From NCBI GenBank assembly GCA_018816095.1, contig JAHIWP010000079.1, forward strand, positions 1 through 34,858: a DNA stretch of 34,858 nucleotides, given 5' to 3'. A program made the translations under genes and the position numbers. The notes beneath the pieces are model-generated. The model had not been told where the DNA came from. It saw only the letters and a list, made by a program, of their open reading frames with translations, and ran no database searches. Positions 34,668-34,858 of the stretch are shown in pieces. Numbering within the stretch: the first letter of the stretch is position 1; each line of letters opens with the position of its first letter. The DNA is from Gammaproteobacteria bacterium (lineage in GTDB: Bacteria > Pseudomonadota > Gammaproteobacteria > Pseudomonadales > Pseudomonadaceae).

Positions 34668-34699
34668 AAAAAAGCCCGCTGATCTCAGCGGGCTTTTTT
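34668..34699. terminator. Bidirectional rho-independent terminator
   Basis: AGCCCGCTGA (34673-34682) pairs perfectly with TCAGCGGGCT (34685-34694) around a two-base loop, with six A on the left and six T on the right. It serves waaA rightward and the convergent gene leftward. Confidence 0.93.
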
Positions 34700-34710
34700 G
34701 TCCGGCTCAC

Positions 34711-34858
34711 TCAGTACTGCGTGTTGTTACGCAATTGAGCTTCGGCGGCTTTGGCCAGGTCCGGCGGCAGGAAGTCCTTGTCCGGGTTGTAGTCGGATTT
34801 CAGGTACTGCTCCAGGGCGTTCAGGTCGTCCGGGCTGAGGGTGCCGGCGGCCTGCTTC
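34711..34858 (-). CDS. C-terminal end of a probable TolC-family outer-membrane protein (N-terminus outside the window)
   Basis: On the minus strand the last bases are open to a TGA at 34711-34713 and encode 48 residues ending AAEAQLRNNTQY. A run like LSPDDLNALEQYLKSDYNP followed by KDFLPPDL recalls the polar C-terminal tail of Pseudomonas TolC-type channel proteins, a tolC-like gene being a common neighbour of waaA in non-aeruginosa pseudomonads. The evidence is memory of the tail and position; no barrel or coiled-coil part is inside the window. The reading frame, the codon use and the shared terminator support a real gene. Confidence 0.55.
   Translation of the reverse strand, partial: KQAAGTLSPDDLNALEQYLKSDYNPDKDFLPPDLAKAAEAQLRNNTQY

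Overview
The window is a stretch of a Pseudomonas-type gammaproteobacterial chromosome, probably not P. aeruginosa. The inference rests on gene order: aceF-aceE, glnE, ilvE, waaF-waaC-waaG-waaP-wapP-wapQ, a double kinase, a carbamoyltransferase, glycosyltransferases, waaL, msbA, hldE, two acyl-CoA dehydrogenases, a small unknown block, an EmrE-like transporter, a LysR regulator and waaA. This matches, gene for gene in long runs, the order I know for the P. aeruginosa PA5016 to PA4988 region. The dnpA and mig-14 genes that I recall there are not present here. I see no tRNA, rRNA, CRISPR array or prophage.

Left part (1-8750), central metabolism. The first 138 bases encode the C-terminus of what looks like an insertion-sequence transposase, ending beside the terminator of the leftward aceE-aceF (pyruvate dehydrogenase E1/E2) operon. 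The 266-base gap between aceE and the divergent glnE holds two copies of a 15-base palindrome that fits the GntR/FadR-family operator consensus. glnE (glutamine synthetase adenylyltransferase) and ilvE (branched-chain aminotransferase) follow rightward.

Middle (8871-26313), lipopolysaccharide core and export. A rightward run of eleven closely packed genes, mostly overlapping by 1 to 17 bases, encodes the inner-core heptosyltransferases (waaF, waaC), waaG, the heptose kinases waaP, wapP and wapQ, a two-domain kinase-like protein, a carbamoyltransferase, a GT2 and a GT4 glycosyltransferase, and a WapR-like rhamnosyltransferase. Convergent to it is a leftward three-gene unit: O-antigen ligase waaL, a kinase-like 'toluene tolerance' protein and a hexapeptide-repeat acetyltransferase. 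The lipid A-core flippase msbA and hldE (ADP-heptose synthesis, which supplies WaaC and WaaF) diverge from waaL. Together these genes make the activated heptose, build, phosphorylate, carbamoylate and probably acetylate the core, flip it and ligate O-antigen to it.

Right part (26427-34858). Two acyl-CoA dehydrogenase genes lie in tandem; the first lacks the catalytic glutamate. A leftward block follows: a Nudix-like unknown protein, an aldo/keto reductase, an FAD oxidoreductase and an EmrE-type SMR transporter. A divergent LysR regulator, waaA (Kdo transferase), a bidirectional terminator and the C-terminal end of a probable TolC-family protein close the window.

I do not see a wholly new system. 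The most interesting signals are the paired operators upstream of aceE, a C9 tract that could switch the second domain of the double kinase on and off, several kinase-fold proteins without the usual catalytic Asp, and the dehydrogenase pair with one apparently inactive partner.
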